Shown here: positions 15,290-24,506 of the stretch, piece by piece
Numbering within the stretch: the first letter of the stretch is position 1
How the letters are laid out: each line of letters begins with the position of its first letter
Origin: Candidatus Bathyarchaeota archaeon
GTDB taxonomy: Archaea > Thermoproteota > Bathyarchaeia > Bathyarchaeales > Bathycorpusculaceae
DNA: 42,429 nt
NCBI GenBank assembly: GCA_017883615.1
Contig: JADGNF010000004.1
Location: 1 to 42,429 of the forward strand
Direction: 5' to 3'
Program-made: the position numbers and the translations under genes
Notes under the pieces: model-generated
Databases searched by the model: none
What the model saw: only the letters and a program-made list of their open reading frames with translations
What the model was told of the DNA's origin: nothing

Positions 15290-16527
15290 ACATTTTCGCG
15301 ATCCTCTCCGCAGGCTTTCTTGCTGTCATGCTTTGTTGGACCATTTATCACGTGCGAATCTTGTACGCGGGAATGAAATTCAAGCCAAAACGCACCTACG
15401 AAGTCAACGGCGAACTTCCCAAGTTTTCACTCATCGTTCCAGTTAAAGACGAAGAAGCTGTAGTGGGACGTTGCCTGGATGCCTTATTGGATTTAGATTA
15501 CCCTAAAGAAAAAGTAGAGATACTGGTTGTCGAAGGTGCCTCCAAAGATTCCACCGGCAAAGTCTGCCGAGAGTTTGAAGCAAAGTATCCCGGAGCCATT
15601 AGAGTCCTAGCTGAAACTACATCTCACGGCAAACCAATTGCACTAAACTATGCTCTTACGCAGGCAACTGGAGAAATCGTAGGCGTTTTTGACGCTGACA
15701 GTGTTCCAGAAAAGAGCGTGCTAAGAAAAATAGTGTCTTACTTTCAGGATAAATCGGTATCAGCAGTTCAAGGCAGCACTGCCCCATTGAACGTCGGGCA
15801 GAACATGTTAACAAGAGTTGTCGCCATGGAGGATAAAGCTTGGTTCCAAGGTCTTCTCGGCGGCAGAGAAAAACTTAGCCTCTTCGTTCCATTAACAGGC
15901 AGTTGCCAATTCATCCGAACAGACATCCTCAAGAAGATGAGTGGCTGGGAAGAATCTGCACTCGCTGAAGACGTAGAGTTGTCATTAAAGCTTACTGAGA
16001 AAGGTTACTTAGTAAAGTATGCACCAGACATCGTCTCAGGTCAAGAATCTCCCGGAACTCTAAAAGGTCTCATTGCTCAGCGCACTCGTTGGTACCGAGG
16101 GTACATGGAGGCTTCTTTCAAATATGGGTCATTAATGAAGGCGCCCAGCCTAAAGGTGTTGGATGCAGAGTTGTCGCTGGCTGGACCTTTCGTAATGCTC
16201 GTATGCTTGCTTAGCTACTTCAACTGGGGATTCACCGCGCTGTTCGCAATAGACACCAGCCTGTTCCCGATATCAGCCGTTCTCGTAGTCGGATTAACCA
16301 CACTTACTTTGCTGTCCCTCGGGTTATCGTTAGCCATCACGGTGAAACCCATAAAGCCAAAAAACATTTTGTGGATACCATTCATCTACGTTTACTGGTT
16401 TATCCAGATGGGCATCGCCGCACGTGCCTTCTTCCAGATTCTGTTCCGAAGACGCAAAGTTTGGACGAAAACCGTCAAAGAAGGCTTCGTAACACCAACT
16501 TCAGTTCCCGGCAACTTGAAAAACTAA
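15286..16527 (+). CDS. Membrane glycosyltransferase family 2 (processive, cellulose/hyaluronan synthase-like)
   Basis: 413 residues. One N-terminal helix precedes a GT-A domain: FSLIVPVKDEEAVVGRCLDALL, ILVVEGASKDSTG, VFDADSVPE (the DxD metal site), ALAEDVELSLKL (catalytic Asp) and AQRTRWYRG (the Q..RW motif of processive enzymes). Three C-terminal helices follow. This is the layout of enzymes that extend a polysaccharide and thread it through the membrane; the sugar is unknown. The frame opens earlier, but ATG 15286 with its GGGGC upstream fits best. It is followed by the DUF3131-like secreted protein and the GT-C-like gene, which suggests one exopolysaccharide module. Confidence 0.92.
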   Translation: MNIFAILSAGFLAVMLCWTIYHVRILYAGMKFKPKRTYEVNGELPKFSLIVPVKDEEAVVGRCLDALLDLDYPKEKVEILVVEGASKDSTGKVCREFEAKYPGAIRVLAETTSHGKPIALNYALTQATGEIVGVFDADSVPEKSVLRKIVSYFQDKSVSAVQGSTAPLNVGQNMLTRVVAMEDKAWFQGLLGGREKLSLFVPLTGSCQFIRTDILKKMSGWEESALAEDVELSLKLTEKGYLVKYAPDIVSGQESPGTLKGLIAQRTRWYRGYMEASFKYGSLMKAPSLKVLDAELSLAGPFVMLVCLLSYFNWGFTALFAIDTSLFPISAVLVVGLTTLTLLSLGLSLAITVKPIKPKNILWIPFIYVYWFIQMGIAARAFFQILFRRRKVWTKTVKEGFVTPTSVPGNLKN

Positions 16528-16677
16528 AAGGCTTCTGCTTCTGGAAACTTTTCAAGGTTGCAACGAAGTTGTTCTCGTGGAAGAATTATATACCCCATGG
16601 ACGTGATGGTTTGGTGGGAGCAGTTGGATTGAGGAATAGCCCGTTTCAGGTTCATGTTTATCTTGGGAGGATTCTTA

Positions 16678-18390
16678 TTGTCCGGTCTTAAAGTTGGCGT
16701 ATTGATTTTTGCTGTTACTATGTGTTTGATGCTGGTCTTGCCTTCTTTTCAGGCTCTGGAAAATCCTCAGCCCGTTACAACTCGATCAGACAAAGTGAAC
16801 GCCCAAGTTTACGTCGATCCACAGTCAACAACGGATTCTAAAGCTTACTGGCTAAATTTAGCAACCAACGCCTGGCAATATTACCAGCCTAACAACGGTG
16901 TCAATTCAGTGACCGGGCTGGAGTCTAATGCAGTGGGTTCAAGTAGCCCCCAATTCACCGACTGGGATTTAGGAACATACGTTCAAGCAATTGTTGAAGC
17001 AGACAAGCTTGGCTTGTCCAACCCCCAGGGTTGGGATACTTCAAGCAGGCTTAACAAAGTTTTGACTTTTTTGGAAACACGTCCACTCATGGCCAACGGT
17101 CAACCGTATGCTTGGTATTCTGCCGTAACTGGGCAAAACGTTGGGATAGATGCTCAGGTTGCTTGGGATGCCGGAAACTTGCTTGTTGCGCTCAAAAACG
17201 TGGAGAATTATGGACCTACTTCTTACCTTACATCACGAATTAACAACATAGTATTTGGTCGGGCAGCGAATAATCCCACGAATTACATGACAGAAGCTCA
17301 AACAGCCGCTGCAGTAGTTGGTTGGGGACCAGACGTTTATCACTATTACCTCGCGCTAGGCTTCGGGTCCTTCTTTGACAACTATAACGGGTGGTCAGGA
17401 TTCACCCCGACTAATTTTACTTCTGAAGCAACAACGATTCTAAACAACATCGTTAGTTCCCAGAATATTTCCATAGGATTGTCGCCTCCATATGATATGT
17501 TGAAGTTACCGAAAGCGGATATACTGTGTGAACCATTACTTCTTGCAATTTTCGGCTCACAGCAACCTAATCCTGCGTTACTAAGCTTTTCGAGGCAAGT
17601 CTATTTGGCTCAGGAAGCTAGATACTACGCCACGGGCAAGTTTACCGCGTTTAGCGAGGGCGGTGCTATAGGTCAGTACGTCTATGAATGGATTGTTTTT
17701 TCTAACGGGGCCACTTGGGAAGTTCAAGATCCGAGTTACAATGTATTGTCGATATCTCCAGTAGTTTATTTGAAGGTAGCTGTGAGCTTTTTGGCACTTT
17801 ATGACACACCTTATTCTCAGAACATGGTCAGTTACCTCATACCCAAGCTTCCTGCACTTGCAAACGGATACGTCTGTGGCGCGGACGAGAACGGAGTGGT
17901 AGTTTATGACATTGAGGATAAAACTAACAGCTTAATTATCAGCGCCGCGAGGTATGCCATAGATAACAACGTTACCTTACCTGCCTCGTTCACGGCACCA
18001 AGCCCCGCTCAGTCAACTGTACCAACCTCTGGCTCTAGCTCTTCTTCCAACACTGGACCCACTGTAACATCAAACCCTCAACCTACTTCCTCACCAAGAA
18101 TTAACCCACAACAATCAAATGCACCAACGATCGCTCCTTCCCTTAGCACCACCAGCCCCTCCTCATCCAACATAACACAGGCAACTCCAACTCCTCCACA
18201 AAATTCAACAACATCAGAAAAACCATCAAAGAATCCCGCTGCCTCCGAAAGTCCAGCAAACACGCCTAACGGCAAAGATCCTTGGCAGACAAACCCAGCC
18301 ATAATCGCAGGCATAGTCGTGGTCGTTGCAATCGCTGTAATCTTGCCAGTTATTATCTTACGAAGAAACGGTTCACGTAAACCTCAATAG
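16678..18390 (+). CDS. DUF3131-like surface protein (alpha/alpha toroid, glycosidase-like)
   Basis: 570 residues from TTG 16678, chosen because GGGAGG at 16665-16670 lies seven bases before it. A signal peptide (VGVLIFAVTMCLMLVLPSF) leads into a domain of about 380 residues with repeated helical motifs. FTDWDLGTYVQAIVEADKLGL and RLNKVLTFLETRPL match the DUF3131 family, thought to be an (alpha/alpha)n-toroid related to glycoside hydrolases. A Ser/Thr/Pro linker of about 90 residues and a C-terminal helix (PAIIAGIVVVVAIAVILPVII) with a basic tail anchor it. Placed after a processive GT2, it may trim or modify the polymer outside the cell. Catalytic residues are not established. Confidence 0.8.
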   Translation: MSGLKVGVLIFAVTMCLMLVLPSFQALENPQPVTTRSDKVNAQVYVDPQSTTDSKAYWLNLATNAWQYYQPNNGVNSVTGLESNAVGSSSPQFTDWDLGTYVQAIVEADKLGLSNPQGWDTSSRLNKVLTFLETRPLMANGQPYAWYSAVTGQNVGIDAQVAWDAGNLLVALKNVENYGPTSYLTSRINNIVFGRAANNPTNYMTEAQTAAAVVGWGPDVYHYYLALGFGSFFDNYNGWSGFTPTNFTSEATTILNNIVSSQNISIGLSPPYDMLKLPKADILCEPLLLAIFGSQQPNPALLSFSRQVYLAQEARYYATGKFTAFSEGGAIGQYVYEWIVFSNGATWEVQDPSYNVLSISPVVYLKVAVSFLALYDTPYSQNMVSYLIPKLPALANGYVCGADENGVVVYDIEDKTNSLIISAARYAIDNNVTLPASFTAPSPAQSTVPTSGSSSSSNTGPTVTSNPQPTSSPRINPQQSNAPTIAPSLSTTSPSSSNITQATPTPPQNSTTSEKPSKNPAASESPANTPNGKDPWQTNPAIIAGIVVVVAIAVILPVIILRRNGSRKPQ

Positions 18391-18479
18391 TCTCCTCTCA
18401 GATCTTTTTCACGGTCAGTCGCACGGTTTTTTGACAGTTAGGATTCAGTCTTTTTCCCAAACATAGAGTTGCTGAGGTT

Positions 18480-20018
18480 TTGGGCAAATGTTTAACTTTC
18501 CAAAACCCACACTCATCTAACGTGCTTTCAAAAAAGTACCTGTTCCCGCTTCTCGCTTTCCTGGTTCCGTTGTTGATTAGGACTATTCCTGAGGTTTTAA
18601 TTGGACCCTACGTCCTTGGTTTCGATACCATGGGTATTTATGTTCCTAGCACTTTGTTGTGGTTGCACAATGGAATTAGTTTCTGGAGCTTCCTAGGAAC
18701 AGCACCACTATTTTATGCAATCCTCATTTCAATTGTTGCAGCTGGTGGACCAGTTGTTTTTGCTCTCAAGATTATTTCGCCGCTGCTTTTAGGGCTTTTG
18801 GGTTTGTCAATTTATATTTATAGTAAAAAAGTACTGGGCTGGTCTCCGATTAAGAGCTTGGTGCCTTCTCTTTTGGGAACAGTGTACTTTGTGGCTCTGC
18901 GAGTTTCTTGGGATATGCTTAGAAATGAGCTCGGTCTGATTTTCTTTTTTGTTGTTCTAACGCTTGTTGGGGAAAAGCGGAGCTCATGGAAACAAAACGT
19001 TCTACTTTCTTTAGCGATGATCGCAGTTGTTCTGTCGCATCAACTTGTTGCTGTATTAATGTTAGGCGTGGTCGTCTTTACAATCGTGCTAACATTGTTT
19101 CGAAAAGATTATTGTGGGGTCGTTAATCTTGTGGCGTTTTCTATACCAGCAGTACTCTTTTTTGCTGCTGTTTTCTTCAGTGGTTTAATGAAGTCTGGTT
19201 TCCTTGATTATTCATCAAATATCGGATCACCATTGGCTGATTGGTTAGGCTTTTCATCATATCCTTTAATGTTAGCAAGCGGAGCTGGTTTATTCTTGTA
19301 TTGTTTCCTTCCTCTCCTGCCATTGATTTTTGTAAGCCTAAAGAGTTTTGGGAACCTCCAGATTCGATCATGGCTCATTCTAAGTCTAATTCTGATGTTA
19401 ATTCCAATAGCATCAGTGAGTATTTTTCGTTGGGTATTGATGCTTACATATCCATTTGCCTTTTATGTAGCCGAAACTTTGAGTAAGCTCAAATCTATAA
19501 AATGGAAGCGTTGGAAGGTCACAATACGTGGGATCGCTATTGTTTATCTTGTTTTGTCAACTGCTACTCTGAGCTTTGGCTTTATGATATCGAGTCCGGG
19601 AAATCCTTTTCCACTTTTCAAAGCCACGCAAAACAATGGTTATAATAGTTATGTAAATGAAATTCCCACTTCTATGCTGCAAAATACAATACCTATTACT
19701 GACTGTCAGAGCACGACCAACGCCATTAGTTGGTTCAAACTTAATCTAGATAACAATTCCCTTCTACTTACACATACTGCATTCTATGGTTGGGCATTAA
19801 TAGCACTTAACGCCGACCAGGTCGTAAATTACGGGTTCGATAACCCCATTACCACAGCTGCAACAATTGTGAACGAAAGACATGAACAAACATACCTCAT
19901 ATGGTGGGTTAATGGAGAAGGTTGGTATGGATTACCAACGGTGCCATCAGCATTTAAGGAAGTTTATCAAAGCGGCAACATTGCAATATACAATTATACC
20001 GTTAATAACTTGCCTTAA
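18480..20018 (+). CDS. Polytopic membrane protein, GT-C glycosyltransferase-like
   Basis: 512 residues with about ten transmembrane helices, then an exterior domain of roughly 130 residues. The first exterior loop contains GPYVLGFDTMGIYVPST, with the acidic residue typical of the catalytic loop of GT-C enzymes that use lipid-linked sugars. The C-terminal part (TTNAISWFKLN, YGWALIALN, IAIYNYT) resembles the soluble domain of archaeal GT-C-like proteins. No specific family is recognised. The TTG start at 18480 has poor spacing from its GAGGT; GTG 18522 is an alternative. It lies 90 bases after the DUF3131-like gene. Confidence 0.65.
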   Translation: MGKCLTFQNPHSSNVLSKKYLFPLLAFLVPLLIRTIPEVLIGPYVLGFDTMGIYVPSTLLWLHNGISFWSFLGTAPLFYAILISIVAAGGPVVFALKIISPLLLGLLGLSIYIYSKKVLGWSPIKSLVPSLLGTVYFVALRVSWDMLRNELGLIFFFVVLTLVGEKRSSWKQNVLLSLAMIAVVLSHQLVAVLMLGVVVFTIVLTLFRKDYCGVVNLVAFSIPAVLFFAAVFFSGLMKSGFLDYSSNIGSPLADWLGFSSYPLMLASGAGLFLYCFLPLLPLIFVSLKSFGNLQIRSWLILSLILMLIPIASVSIFRWVLMLTYPFAFYVAETLSKLKSIKWKRWKVTIRGIAIVYLVLSTATLSFGFMISSPGNPFPLFKATQNNGYNSYVNEIPTSMLQNTIPITDCQSTTNAISWFKLNLDNNSLLLTHTAFYGWALIALNADQVVNYGFDNPITTAATIVNERHEQTYLIWWVNGEGWYGLPTVPSAFKEVYQSGNIAIYNYTVNNLP

Positions 20019-20068
20019 TCGTTCACAGGACGATGTCCTCGAATTCACGGAAACGGTTAAATTTATTC

Positions 20069-20080
20069 GAAATTTATACC
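20069..20080 (+). promoter_or_regulatory. TATA box of the small membrane protein gene
   Basis: AAATTTATACC, centred about 27 bases before the ATG at 20102. This spacing predicts a leaderless transcript. Confidence 0.45.
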
Positions 20081-20101
20081 TAACTACACGATAAGCTGAG
20101 C

Positions 20102-20359
20102 ATGAATATGACTAGAATTTACTTAAAGAGACTACTTGCCTTCTTGGCGGGCTCTATTAAACAGAATTGGGGTGCGCCCTTCATAGCGTTGTTCATTCTC
20201 CTTTTGATTGTGACCGCTGCTGCTTCTTCAATGGGTCTGGTTTCTCTCGCCGATTCCGTCACAATTGACGCGTATTATGTATTAATCGCCGGAGTCGTCT
20301 TGCAGTTTTTTTGCTTTATCAAATATCGCAAAAAACGCCCTGATGGTACAGCCACTTAA
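20102..20359 (+). CDS. Small membrane protein with two hydrophobic helices
   Basis: 85 residues: a basic amphipathic start (MTRIYLKRLLAFLAGSIKQNW), two hydrophobic helices (FIALFILLLIVTAAA and YYVLIAGVVLQFFCFI) and a basic tail (KYRKKRPDG). The family is not recognised. Its promoter, with a predicted leaderless start, sets it apart from the upstream GT-C-like gene. Its position at the end of the polysaccharide module suggests an accessory of the membrane assembly machinery, but that is context only. Confidence 0.62.
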   Translation: MNMTRIYLKRLLAFLAGSIKQNWGAPFIALFILLLIVTAAASSMGLVSLADSVTIDAYYVLIAGVVLQFFCFIKYRKKRPDGTAT

Positions 20360-20612
20360 TATTTCGTTTGGTTTTTTGAGCGTGATTTTTGTCATCGCGG
20401 AAAAGTTTGGGAAAATTCTTATCAGGTCCGATTGAAGTGTGGTCTTAGGAGATTTGCTATCAGAAATAAATTCTAAGACGATTCAAGATTACTCAAATTC
20501 ATGGAAGTAATATTTCGTGAAGAACGCTCACTTGTGGATGCGTGGAAGGGTTAATAATGTTCGAGCCGTATTTAGTGGCAAAACTATAATCTGCAACGCT
20601 GATGGTAAGTCT

Positions 20613-21773
20613 ATGGCTACAGATGACAGAGGGGTTCCATTTTTTGATCCGTGGATTAACGATGAGGATAAAAGAGCAGTCCTCGATTCATTTAATTCTC
20701 GTTGGCTAACTGGAGGCCCAAAGGCCGTTGAATTCGAAAAACTTTTCGCCAACGCTGTAGGTTCAAAATTCGCAATTTCCGTTAATAGCTGTACCGCAGC
20801 CTTACACATGGCGATGAGGGTGCTAAACGTTAAACCGGGCGACGAAGTTATTGTTCCAGTTTTGACGTTTGCCGCAACGGCGAACGCTCCCATTTTCTGC
20901 GGAGCAAAACCTGTTTTTGCAGACATCAATGAAAAGACATATAATATTTCCCCAAAGTCCATTATCGAAAAGATAACTGAAAAAACCAAAGCAATCATAG
21001 TAGTACATTACGGTGGTCAACCTTGCGACATGAAAGAAATAATGGAAATCGCAAAAGACCATAAGTTGCCTGTGGTTGAAGATTGCGCTCACACAGTTGG
21101 ATCAACCTACATGGAAAGAAAAGCAGGAAGCATCGGAACTGTAGGATGCTTCAGTTTCTATCCAACTAAGATTATAACAACCCTCGAAGGCGGAATGTTC
21201 GTTACCGACAACGAAGAAATTGCTAAACGGGCTAAAATTTTGAGAGAACACGGAATGACAAAAAGCGCTGTTGATCGGGAGAAGGGCTCAGCATGGTATT
21301 ATGACGTGGTAGACTTAGGCTACAATTATCGGTTAAACGAGATCCAAGCTGCATTGGGTATCTCCCAATTAGAAAGACTAAATGACATTAATCGACTGCG
21401 AGTTAAGGCCGCACATAACTATACCGAGTGCCTAAAAGGAATTAACGGAATTATCACCCCGTTTACAACAAAAGATAGAACGCACGCGTACCATCTATAC
21501 GTCATTCGAGTTGTAGAGAAGGAGTTCGGCATTAGTCGGAACGAGCTGTTCATGGAGCTGTCCAAGAAGAAAATAGGGCTAAGTGTTCATTATACCCCGT
21601 TGCATCTTTTAACGTTCTACAAAGACCTGTTACATCACGCGGTTGGCGATTTCCCTGTTGCCGAACGAATCTATGATGAAATTCTATCTTTACCAATATT
21701 TCCGACGATAACCAAGGAACAGCTGAATCAGGTTGTGGCTGAAATAAAACTTGCAAAAGAAAAAGCCCAATAA
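20613..21773 (+). CDS. DegT/DnrJ/EryC1/StrS-family sugar aminotransferase
   Basis: 386 residues from ATG 20613. A PLP-dependent aminotransferase for nucleotide-linked keto-sugars. VNSCTAALHMAMR binds the cofactor phosphate, VVEDCAHTVGS holds the Asp pairing with the pyridine nitrogen, and FSFYPTKIITTLEGG carries the Schiff-base Lys186. The Lys excludes an RfbH-type C3 dehydratase, which has His there. Plausible products are GDP-perosamine, using the Gmd product, or a 4-amino sugar from the PseB-like dehydratase. The frame opens at 20517, but family members start just before PFFDPW, so 20613 is preferred. The gene stands alone, with about 250 bases before it. Confidence 0.92.
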   Translation: MATDDRGVPFFDPWINDEDKRAVLDSFNSRWLTGGPKAVEFEKLFANAVGSKFAISVNSCTAALHMAMRVLNVKPGDEVIVPVLTFAATANAPIFCGAKPVFADINEKTYNISPKSIIEKITEKTKAIIVVHYGGQPCDMKEIMEIAKDHKLPVVEDCAHTVGSTYMERKAGSIGTVGCFSFYPTKIITTLEGGMFVTDNEEIAKRAKILREHGMTKSAVDREKGSAWYYDVVDLGYNYRLNEIQAALGISQLERLNDINRLRVKAAHNYTECLKGINGIITPFTTKDRTHAYHLYVIRVVEKEFGISRNELFMELSKKKIGLSVHYTPLHLLTFYKDLLHHAVGDFPVAERIYDEILSLPIFPTITKEQLNQVVAEIKLAKEKAQ

Positions 21774-21940
21774 TCATTAGTTTCTTTTTCCTCTAAACCA
21801 GAACTGAATTAAGATAACATAGCCGTTTATCGTTAGCTCGCTGGCAAAAACTTGCATTATTATCTTGTTTCTTTCCAACATAGAACGAAACAGAAACTCA
21901 GATTCACAAATTAAAGTGTGACTGCCAACTTCCCTATTTT

Positions 21941-22123
21941 TCAAAAGTCGCCTGAGACGATGCATCCGCATTTCTTGCAATGAACATGAATGCCGAATTC
22001 AAATCCTTTTTCTCCACTTCTTGTCGCCGTTTTTTTTGGAAAGATATTCCTGCATTTTGGACATACAAAGTTTTCATTGTTGAACTCCCATTTCTTAATT
22101 ATTTTGATGAGTTTTTGGCTCAT
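21941..22123 (-). CDS. Small zinc-ribbon protein (60 residues)
   Basis: Cysteine pairs FVCPKC and HCKKCGC make a four-ligand zinc ribbon, with a basic linker between them (PKKTATRSGEKG). The frame continues to an ATG at 22159, but GGGGG seven bases before the ATG at 22123 picks the shorter form, MSQKLIKIIKK. The function is unknown; nucleic-acid binding is plausible from the charge. It is transcribed away from the propeller gene. Confidence 0.55.
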   Translation of the reverse strand: MSQKLIKIIKKWEFNNENFVCPKCRNIFPKKTATRSGEKGFEFGIHVHCKKCGCIVSGDF

Positions 22124-22615
22124 TTTTGAACCCCCATTTTCCTTCATTTTTGTTTTCATGTTTGAACAACTTTTCTGGATCTTTATGTCTTCAGCGAAAC
22201 TGCAAGCTTATTTTCTTAGTCTTCAGAATTTCTACAAGTCCCTTTTTGGGTAGTTTTTTGAGTTGACTTTCTGTCTTATTTTTGATATCAGATGATTTTC
22301 TTCGATTTTCTCAAAACTTACAATAAGCTAGTACGAATTTTGGATATTTAAAGGAAAGTTGTTGCTATTTGACTGCAACATCTTACTAATCTGACTTAGA
22401 TGGGTTAAAGTTTATCGGTTTATCCTTTTTCCAACATAATGACCGGAGAGTTGATTCCTGTTGTTGGTAGAATAATTCAGACCAATCAGGTCTCAGAAGA
22501 CATTGTGAGGGTAGCTGAAGAAATCGAAAAGAAGCCGAAATTTTTCATGCTTTGTCTTTCATTTCTTATGTAATAAAAGTTAAATTTAAGTTCATATAGA
22601 GTAGTTGAGGGGACT
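22124..22615. other. AT-rich intergenic region
   Basis: About 490 bases with no recognised gene except a weak 44-codon frame near its right end, listed separately. It should contain the divergent promoters of the zinc-ribbon gene and the propeller gene. TTTAAATTTAAG-like sequence near 22580 is a candidate TATA box for the latter. Confidence 0.4.
22439..22573 (+). CDS. Possible 44-residue ORF
   Basis: ATG 22439 lies about 26 bases after GTTTATCGG, a leaderless-type spacing. The peptide has a charged middle (EDIVRVAEEIEKKPK) and a hydrophobic end (FFMLCLSFLM). No family is recognised and chance is a fair explanation. Confidence 0.2.
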   Translation: MTGELIPVVGRIIQTNQVSEDIVRVAEEIEKKPKFFMLCLSFLM

Positions 22616-24124
22616 GTGAAGACGAAAGCACTGTTGAGTGCATTCTTGGTAGCACTTATTATCGGAAGTTTACTTTTGGTTGGCACCGCGACCTCCGTTT
22701 CAATTCCCTCGACATCATGGGCAATGACTTATGGAGGAGTAAGTGCTGATGAAGCAAGATCAGTAATTCAGACTAGCGATGGGGGATATGCAATTGCTGG
22801 CTCAACGCAATCTTTTGGACACGGCGGCTGGGATATGTGGCTTGTTAAAACAAACCCAGATGGACAGATTCAATGGAACCAAACTTATGGAACCGTAAAC
22901 GACGATAGTGGCAGCCAGATAATTCAGTTGATTGATGGAGGATATGCCGTTGTTGGGTCAATTTGGAATCAGACAAGCAGTAGGGCAGATTTATTCTTGG
23001 TTCGTGTTGATTCTCAAGGTAACGCTATTTGGAATTTAGAGTACCCAATGACTAATCCTTCATATGATCCGTCCGGGTTGATGACTCGTTACGGTGGTTC
23101 ATCTTCCATTGTTCAAGGAGTTGACGGTAGCTTCGTACTTTGCTTCACCAGGAATTATCGTAGTTCATCCGGAATGCAAGCGATGGCGGATATGGGAGTC
23201 ATAAAAGTGAATGCTACAGGACAAGTAATTTGGGAAAAACTATGCAATCCCTACGGAATGGAAAGCGAAGCCAACAAGATAATACAAACAACCGAGGGGG
23301 GATATGCATTGGCAGGATTCTGGACTGGGGTGAGTGGCGGGGTCGGTGCATTATGCCTTATCAAAATTGACGCCAATGGAACTCAGCAATGGGTCAACAC
23401 CTTTGGTGACAACAACCAATTTGATATTGCTTTATCCCTCATTCAAACTTTAGAAGGCGGTTACGCGATTACTGGATATACGAATAGTAAAGGATACCCT
23501 GATTTCTGTCTCATAAAAACTGGCCCATTGGGCGATCAAACATGGTTTAAAACCTTCGGAGGAACCGGCGACGATCAGGCGTATTCTTTGGTTCAGACCA
23601 CTGATGGGGGATATGCGTTGGCAGGGTACACGGATTCTTTCGGAGCAGGTGGGCATGACATTTGGCTAGTCAGAACGGACCCGTCTGGAAACATGAAGTG
23701 GAACAACACGTACGGGGGAGCAGGTAATGATTTCGCGTATTCATTGATCGCAACTAGTGATGGTGGTTTCGCATTGGCAGGCGGAACAACTTCTTTTGGA
23801 GCGGGAAGCGAGGATTTCTTTCTAGTAAAAGTAGCAGACATAAATCCAACTCCTTCCCCAACTGTAACATCGACTCCTACCTCAGCACAATCTCTTTCCC
23901 CAACTGTAACATCGACTCCTACCTCAGCACAATCTCTTTCCCCAACTGTAACATCGACTCCTACCTCAGCACCTTCCTTATCCCCTACAAATACAAATGC
24001 CACACCAAATTCGACACCCCCATTAACTCCTTCTGCTCCAGAATTTTCTTCTATCATTGTCGCAATAGTCCTACTAGTGGCGTTGACATTAACACTCTCA
24101 GTTTTCAAGAAAAGAGCTCCATGA
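22616..24124 (+). CDS. Secreted seven-repeat beta-propeller protein with PT stalk and C-terminal anchor
   Basis: 502 residues. After a signal peptide (about 1-28) come seven copies of a 50-60-residue repeat built around SLIQTxDGGYALAGxT, D-WLVKTDxxGxxxWN and TYGG. Seven is the usual blade number of a beta-propeller. The third copy is diverged (SSIVQGVDGSFVLCF). A Thr/Ser/Pro linker from about residue 410 contains a 42-base tandem repeat, and a hydrophobic helix (IIVAIVLLVALTLTLSVF) with a KKRAP tail anchors it. Start GTG 22616 follows GAGGGG by three bases, a little tight. A binding or adhesion role outside the cell is inferred. Confidence 0.8.
   Translation: MKTKALLSAFLVALIIGSLLLVGTATSVSIPSTSWAMTYGGVSADEARSVIQTSDGGYAIAGSTQSFGHGGWDMWLVKTNPDGQIQWNQTYGTVNDDSGSQIIQLIDGGYAVVGSIWNQTSSRADLFLVRVDSQGNAIWNLEYPMTNPSYDPSGLMTRYGGSSSIVQGVDGSFVLCFTRNYRSSSGMQAMADMGVIKVNATGQVIWEKLCNPYGMESEANKIIQTTEGGYALAGFWTGVSGGVGALCLIKIDANGTQQWVNTFGDNNQFDIALSLIQTLEGGYAITGYTNSKGYPDFCLIKTGPLGDQTWFKTFGGTGDDQAYSLVQTTDGGYALAGYTDSFGAGGHDIWLVRTDPSGNMKWNNTYGGAGNDFAYSLIATSDGGFALAGGTTSFGAGSEDFFLVKVADINPTPSPTVTSTPTSAQSLSPTVTSTPTSAQSLSPTVTSTPTSAPSLSPTNTNATPNSTPPLTPSAPEFSSIIVAIVLLVALTLTLSVFKKRAP
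23858..23972 (+). repeat. 42-bp tandem repeat in the propeller protein stalk
   Basis: Two full units (23858-23899, 23900-23941) and a third partial unit encode PTVTSTPTSAQSLS-like peptides. The DNA is essentially identical between units, so the array is recent or kept uniform by recombination. Unit length is 14 codons, so copy changes keep the frame. Confidence 0.9.
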
Positions 24125-24459
24125 AACTATCATTATTTGTCCTTTTTTTTGTGTGATATCCGTGATATACGCGTGGATCTAAGTAGGCGAGAAAGAAAGA
24201 ATAGGACTTGGAATAGAAAAGAGATTTTGAACATATAGAGACTAGAAAGCGAGTTAGAAAGATTTGGGTTTGAGATTTAATTGAAGTTGAGTTCTAAATC
24301 CGCAAGCGATCATTTTGCTAAGTCTTTTAATAAAAAGTCCCAAAGATGCTAAAATTAGCTTGCACCCCAATGGAAAAAAGCAGCCGTTGACTCGGTGTTA
24401 AACAAGTCACTTTTCTGGTTTTCATTTGTCAACTTTCATAGCCTCTACGAACGCGTAAA
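24125..24459. other. Intergenic region without a recognised gene
   Basis: About 335 bases between the propeller gene and the promoter of the next operon. No convincing frame, RNA gene or repeat was seen. Confidence 0.4.
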
Positions 24460-24467
24460 CTTTATAC
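24459..24467 (+). promoter_or_regulatory. TATA-like element upstream of the glycosyltransferase operon
   Basis: ACTTTATAC is followed about 25 bases later by a predicted start near 24490 and by GAGGAG at 24492-24497. Confidence 0.4.
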
Positions 24468-24506
24468 TCAAGTCGGCATAAACTGGAAGCTGAGGAGACT
24501 TTGCGG

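Noticed and set aside
21777-21980. 67-codon minus-strand frame after the aminotransferase gene
   Set aside because: It overlaps the zinc-ribbon gene in another frame, with no ribosome-binding site and no recognisable motif.
23858-23972. Tandem repeat considered as a CRISPR array
   Set aside because: Units are contiguous with no spacers and keep the reading frame of the surface protein.
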